A program made the position numbers and the translations under genes. The notes under the pieces are model-generated. The model saw nothing but the letters and a program-made list of their open reading frames with translations, was not told the origin of the DNA and made no database searches. Positions 59,590-64,000 of a stretch of 64,000 nt of DNA are shown piece after piece. How positions within the stretch are numbered: position 1 is the stretch's first letter; each line of letters begins with the position of its first letter. Source of the stretch: Strigamia acuminata (Eukaryota; Arthropoda; Chilopoda; Geophilomorpha; Linotaeniidae); contig OX442315.1 in the NCBI GenBank assembly GCA_949358305.1, positions 35,552,427 through 35,616,426 of the forward strand, read 5' to 3'.

Positions 59590-59760
59590 CAGCAGTCTGT
59601 CGACAGTCTATCTGTCGACAGGCTATCTGTCGACAAAATATTCCCCACAGCATTCTGTCGACAGTCATTCTGTCGACACAATGTCCTGCCCAAGCAATCC
59701 CTCGACAGTCTATCTGTCGACACACGCCAGACAAGCATTCTGTCGACAACAGCTTAACGG
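59590..59760. repeat. Cluster of TGTCGACA palindromes
   Basis: Seven copies of the 8-bp palindrome TGTCGACA, most within CTGTCGACAG, plus one CTCGACAG, occur in about 165 bp with irregular spacing of about 18 to 50 bp. Connecting words such as TCTATC and CATTC recur. Not coding as far as I can tell. Confidence 0.85.
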
Positions 59761-59889
59761 CTTAACGACCACCTGTGGTCAGCCTGGGGCCTCACCTGAA
59801 ATGGAGACTTTAACCCTCTCAGCCCTAATTTTGATCTAAAAATGGGTTTTTATTTTTATTTAATTCGTTGTTTTATTCTTTTTTTCTAG

Positions 59890-60594
59890 AAGTGGCTAAA
59901 TTGAGTCTGGAATCACCGCGAATTTGGCGAAAAAACGGTTGAAAAATGAATCAAATTCCGATAAAAACGTTGAATTTTGTAATTAATTTTGTAATTTCAG
60001 GCTCGCCCATGGAGAAATCACGTGTACATGTTTGTCAAGACCAAAAGAATTACAAACCACGACAGATAAGTAAGTTTGTCGGTGTTTTTAAATAAATATT
60101 TCTATATAAAAAAACGAATTTTCTTCGGTTTAGAGAAATTCAGGATTTAGTGAACAAACAAAATACACTCGTGGCGAAATTACTAGCGAAAAAGCCGAAT
60201 GTGATGCAATAAAAGAGCTCTGGTTCCTTCTCCAGCAAGATAGCTACAAGTTAAGAAACGAGAAAATGCAACTGGTATGTGAAATAGAAGAACTCAAAGA
60301 GGAACTGGAGTCCCCGCGGCCGAAATCGGCATTTAGCGACTCGGACCCGTCAAAACAGTAAAATAATCTTTATTAGTTGATCGATAATTAATAATTACAT
60401 CAAGTTAAAAAAAAAATTATTTTCTTTCTTTCAGATTGGACGACGTGGTTTTTAAGAACTTGAAATTGGCGAATACCCTGCGAATCGTTTTCCAAAAACT
60501 CGTCGTTGGCAGTGGAATAAATTGGGCCGCCGACGACAAATTGATGCATTTGGTACTCGAGTTGGGACGAAACGCAAACATAGAAAACAAATAA
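59890..60594 (+). CDS. CENPH: CENP-H-like kinetochore protein (C-terminal part clear)
   Basis: The last exon (60435-60594) encodes NTLRIVFQKLVVGSGINWAA and LMHLVLELGRN, which follows the conserved end of CENP-H (human ...VFQNLILGSKVNWAED...). The exon before (about 60134-60357) gives the coiled stretch QQDSYKLRNEKMQLVCEIEE, with a phase-correct join at SKQLDD. Two frames are needed in that exon unless a 35-nt GT-AG stretch (about 60198-60232) is removed. A further upstream exon is likely at 60001-60069; the start is unresolved. CENP-H is part of the CENP-HIKM complex of the inner kinetochore (CCAN). Tail to tail with the cytospin-like gene. Confidence 0.65.
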
Positions 60595-60623
60595 AAAAAA
60601 TACTTTTCTTTATTTCATTCAAA

Positions 60624-63238
60624 TTATTTCAAGTAATATCGTATCGGGGTTCCCATGATGTCGTCGCCCGACTCCGGATTTTCAAACGCAACGGATAAAT
60701 CAGTGAAACTTTTATGTAGTTTTTTTTAAAAAAGTGTGTTTAATTTGAATAAAATTGAATAAAATTGATTTTTTTCTTCATTTTTAATTACGTGTGAGCG
60801 AATCGTTTCTCGTATCCGGGCATTATCAGCAAATACACGATGAGTTTTCCATCGACGATCATCGACACTTGTAAACCCGTTTTGGCCACCAATTGGTCGA
60901 TCAACTGTTTTAAAGTGAAGTAAATTCATGGCGAATATGTTAACTTTTTTTTTTTCTTTAATTCAAAAATGTTTTAAATTTGCTTTAAGTTGAGCAAAAT
61001 TGATCAAAATATTGTCAAATTTTGTCTAAAACTATCAAAAGTTATTTAAATTGTGTCAAAAAATATTCAAATTATGTCAAATTTTGACAATTTCCGTCAA
61101 AAACTATTCAAATTATGTCAAATTTTGACAATTTCTGTCAAAATCCATCAATAATTTATCAAAAATTATTCAATCTCTGTCAAATTCCATCAAAATTTAT
61201 CAAAAGTTATTCAAATTCCGTCGAAATTTATCATCAATTTATCAAATTTCATCAAAAACTTCGTCACATTTCTCTAAATTCCGAAAATATTGATCAAAAA
61301 AATTCCAAAATTTCTCAAAACACATTAATAACTCATAATTACACCACCGTAAAATCACCTTCAATTCCTCTTCAATATCAACCATCGCATCTTTCAACCT
61401 GGTCGTTTCAAATTGACTAAAAGCAAGTTGCTCTGACAAAACAGCTGCGTGTGATTCTAAATCATCTTTTTCTTTTCGTGCGTTGTCAAGGAGTTCGTCC
61501 AATTCACTTTTATCGACAATCTCCCGTGCCTGGTTGAGCTCCGACACCTACAACAATCAAAAATTAAACAAAAAACCCAAAAATTCCTCTAATCTAAACC
61601 AAAAAACCAAAAAAAAAACCTTAATTCTCTCATTCTCCAACTGAGTTTTTGTCCTGGACACTTCAATCTTCAAATTATCGAGCTTTTCCCGACTTTCGGT
61701 CGATTTGTTTCGCCAACATCCGTTTAGCGGTGTTTGCGCTCTCGATATTTAACTGTGAATTCAGCGTTTCCTTCTCATCTCTGGAAGTCTGAAAAGTGTG
61801 AATAAATAAATGTTAGTGAAAGATTTATTTGATTTGTTTTGGTATTTTACTTTTAATAGTTCGAGTAACTTTGCATCTCGGTCGCAGGACGAGAGTTGGG
61901 AGTTGTTGAAAAGCAATTGCCTCAAATTATCGTTTTCGACGCGACAATCCTCGAGTTTTTCTGTTCGACTGCAAAGGGATTCCAACAAAACAGTTTTTCC
62001 TTCAGCCAGATGCTCGTTTTCCGCTTGCAATTCCGTCAGCTGATCTTGCAGATCTGTTAATTCCTGAAGAGTTGCCTGAAGTTCCTCGTTTGTACTAAAA
62101 TTCAATCAAAATGCATTAAATTCAATAAATCTCAGTAAAAATTCTATAAAATTCAGTCAAAACTGAAAAAATCAGTAGAAATGATGAAAAAATCAGTAGA
62201 AATGATGAAAAAATCAGTAGAAATGATGAAAAAATCACTCAAATTCCGATTAATTATTCAATATTAATGCAATAAAATGCCATATAAAGCCATATAATGC
62301 AATAAAATAGAGCCAAAATTCAATGAAATTCAGTCAAAATTCAATGAAATTCAGTCAAAATTCAATGAAATTCAGTCAAAATTCAATGAAATTCAGTCAA
62401 AATTCAATGAAATTCAGTCAAAATTCAATGAAATTCAGTCACAATTCAATGCAATTCCATCAAAATTTAATACAATTCCATCAGAACCAATCAATTTCCA
62501 TAAATTCCAAACAAATTCATTAACACCAAGTGTTGGGCGTTGTACGCGGTACCGTACGGGCTTACCAGTGTTTATTACTTTCAAAACGAATAAAAACAAT
62601 CAAAATCAAAACCAAAAATCACCTGTAATGTGTTTCCTCCATTTGCAATATGCGATCTTGCAAACAAGCGACAGACATTTCGCTAATGCTGCTGTTACTT
62701 TGTTTGTCCCAGTCGCACGATGGCAAAATGCACTCCAATGTTTCAGCCAGATCTTCAGCTGTTGAATCGCATTTTGCACTCTGATTGCGCATGCCGGCCT
62801 AAACCAAATCCAAAACAAACAAAAATAATAATCAAAACCAATTTTTCCCCTAAAAATTGCCACTAACTAACATCAGAAAAATCTGGATGGCTGGAACTAT
62901 TCCCAGCTTGAAGAAGCATTTGCTTTTCGTCGTCCGAAAATGCTTCGGGATTTATCAACATCCCAAACTTCAAATCATTCGTCAGATACTTGGAATCGTA
63001 CGCCAAACCCGATTCATCTTCTTCCTAATGATTCACGACAACAAATTAACATTTTTAAACGTTTTTTAAACGTTATTTTAACGTTTTTACCCTGTATTTC
63101 TTCAAATCGAGCTTGAGTTGCGCGATTTCCGTCGTTTTTGCTTCCAGGTTGTGGATCAGTTCGGACAATTGTTTCTCCACGTTGTTAGATTGACTTAGGC
63201 TTACTTTCTCTCCATCCCGTGCTTGTCTCCCGTCCATT
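60624..63238 (-). CDS. Cytospin/SPECC1-like coiled-coil protein, no CH domain seen
   Basis: Minus-strand exons at about 63238-63093, 63025-62870, 62798-62623, 62095-61852, 61791-61615, 61549-61361, 60904-60792 and 60708-60624. The coiled-coil parts match SPECC1L in order: ACLQDRILQMEETHYRTNEE, LQELTDLQDQLTELQ, EHLAEGKTVLLESLC, SRTKTQLENERIKVSEL and a KSELDELLDNARKEKD block. Cytospins crosslink actin and microtubules and normally end in a calponin-homology domain. Here the last two exons read LIDQLVAKTGLQVSMIVDGK through MPGYEKRFAH and FENPESGDD, ending GTPIRYYLK, which I do not recognise. The phases of the last joins fit. In the exon at 61791-61615 the frame changes near 61690-61735, so a one-base error or damage is likely. 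Confidence 0.65.
61010..61310. repeat. Degenerate AT-rich repeat (TCAAATTTTGACAATTTCNGTC)n
   Basis: Motifs such as ATTATGTCAAATTTTGACAA and ATCAAAATTTATCAAAAG recur irregularly in the intron before the last two exons of the cytospin-like gene. Confidence 0.7.
62155..62235. repeat. Short tandem repeat (AAAATCAGTAGAAATGATGA)n
   Basis: About four units of 20 bp in a cytospin-like intron. Confidence 0.85.
62314..62450. repeat. 21-bp tandem repeat (AAAATTCAATGAAATTCAGTC)n
   Basis: Six to seven nearly identical units. Because 21 is a multiple of three, the plus strand reads as repeated MKFSQNS, but this is an intron of the opposite-strand gene and not a likely protein. Confidence 0.9.
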
Positions 63239-63551
63239 TCTATTTTTTTCTAAACGATTTGAACAAATTAAACGCAAAATTCAATGAAATTTTCATTGTT
63301 TTTTTTTTAATATTACCGGGTACCGACCTTTTTGTTTCGAATTTCAAATTACGTTTCCATCACTGCGCATTTTTTTGAACACAAAAACCGCATTGAACAT
63401 GAAATAACCGTTGTAATCTGACATATGGGAATGTTGATAGATGAGCGCCACGCACCTCCCATTTGTCCCAAATACTGAAAATTATTCCGTCTCTGAATTT
63501 TAAAATGATTTAAATGAATTTGTTTTGGGATTTTGCGATTTCTTTTACCGG

Positions 63552-63689
63552 AGTTTCACGGGATTTATTTGACACGGTTGAGACGAGACGAAAAGTGGCA
63601 GTGCGAGGTTGATAAAATAATTCTGGTGGCGCTCCCGCTGGAAATTACTCGCGAATTCAATCACTTCCAACGTTACCTGCAAGAGAATG
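63552..63689 (+). CDS. Possible 5' exon of a divergent gene leaving the window
   Basis: The frame FHGIYLTRLRRDEKWQCEVD continues through KIILVALPLEITREFNHFQR to a donor-like AAT|GTAATT at 63689. An acceptor-like site precedes it. It reads like real coding sequence and lies head to head with the cytospin-like gene. No family recognised; no downstream exon found before the window ends. Confidence 0.35.
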
Positions 63690-64000
63690 TAATTTAAAAT
63701 CGATCTTTTTTGATTACCGTAGTTGTGTGTTTAGTACCAATCTGGTGACGACAGACGTTGTTGTTATTGTAACGGTAATAATTTTCTCGTCGATTTTTCT
63801 TATTGCGGCCGTGTCGGCCGTCTTGATTTCGTACATTTCGGCTCGTTAGTTCTGAAATGGTTGGTATCTGTATGGGGCGTAATGAGTGCATTTTTATGTT
63901 TTTTGATATTGCTTACTGTGGTACAAAATATAAAGTTTTTGTAAACGTTTTCTTTTCTTGCTCCTGTTGGATTCATCAATATATCGTCGGGGATTTTGAT

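Noticed and set aside
62323-62523. Open frame reading repeated MKFSQNS
   Set aside because: A by-product of a 21-bp tandem repeat in an intron of the opposite-strand gene.
63694-63891. Minus-strand open frame rich in Arg and Asn
   Set aside because: Repetitive composition (YNNNN run), no homologue recognised, overlaps the likely 5' region of a plus-strand gene.

Overview
The window is animal nuclear DNA: AT-rich, with split genes (introns from about 60 nt to 3 kb) and many transposons. Recognisable metazoan genes are mago nashi, DPM2, a calcyphosine-like EF-hand protein, an EXD3/Mut-7 exonuclease, a ZYG11/ZER1 ubiquitin-ligase receptor, a cytospin (SPECC1) relative and a CENP-H relative. CENP-H plus a vertebrate-like calcyphosine argues against a fly or nematode. 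I would say an invertebrate animal and go no further.

Layout. 1-270: an array of hairpins with covarying stems. 809-4835: a broken partial copy of a DEG/ENaC channel domain, with a Tc1-type transposase fossil in one intron. 5-8 kb: miniature inverted-repeat elements (MITEs). 8162-13285: a DEG/ENaC gene whose 808-nt exon joins the pore end of one channel domain to the first membrane helix of a second, so two channel domains appear to lie in one polypeptide. 14184-18675 (minus): EXD3. 19046-19482: DPM2, divergent from EXD3. 19932-20568: mago nashi. 21136-24146 (minus): calcyphosine-like. 24.2-28.3 kb: no gene seen, several MITEs. 28377-36857: ZYG11/ZER1 with at least seven MITEs in its introns. 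37020-39800 (minus): a second, 5'-truncated EXD3 copy, tail to tail with ZYG11/ZER1.

40.2-59.6 kb is a segmental duplication: three copies of a unit carrying an LRR gene. Copy 1 is open, copy 2 has a frameshift, and copy 3 is only a fragment split by transposons. Copy 3 was hit by a Ty3/gypsy LTR retrotransposon (48344-59354, minus), and that element was hit in its pol gene by an intact Ty1/copia element (50116-56356, plus). Both have LTR pairs that look identical and clean 5-bp target duplications, so both insertions are recent.

59.6-64 kb: a cluster of TGTCGACA palindromes, the CENP-H-like gene (plus), and a cytospin-like coiled-coil gene (minus) ending about 30 nt from it, tail to tail. 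The cytospin-like gene has no calponin-homology domain in its visible exons.

The host genes do not form one pathway. The main observations are the two-domain DEG/ENaC gene, the nested young retrotransposons, the duplication history of EXD3 and the LRR genes, and the hairpin array at the left edge. Exon edges were placed by hand from GT/AG sites, reading phase and remembered protein families; none was checked by alignment or transcripts.
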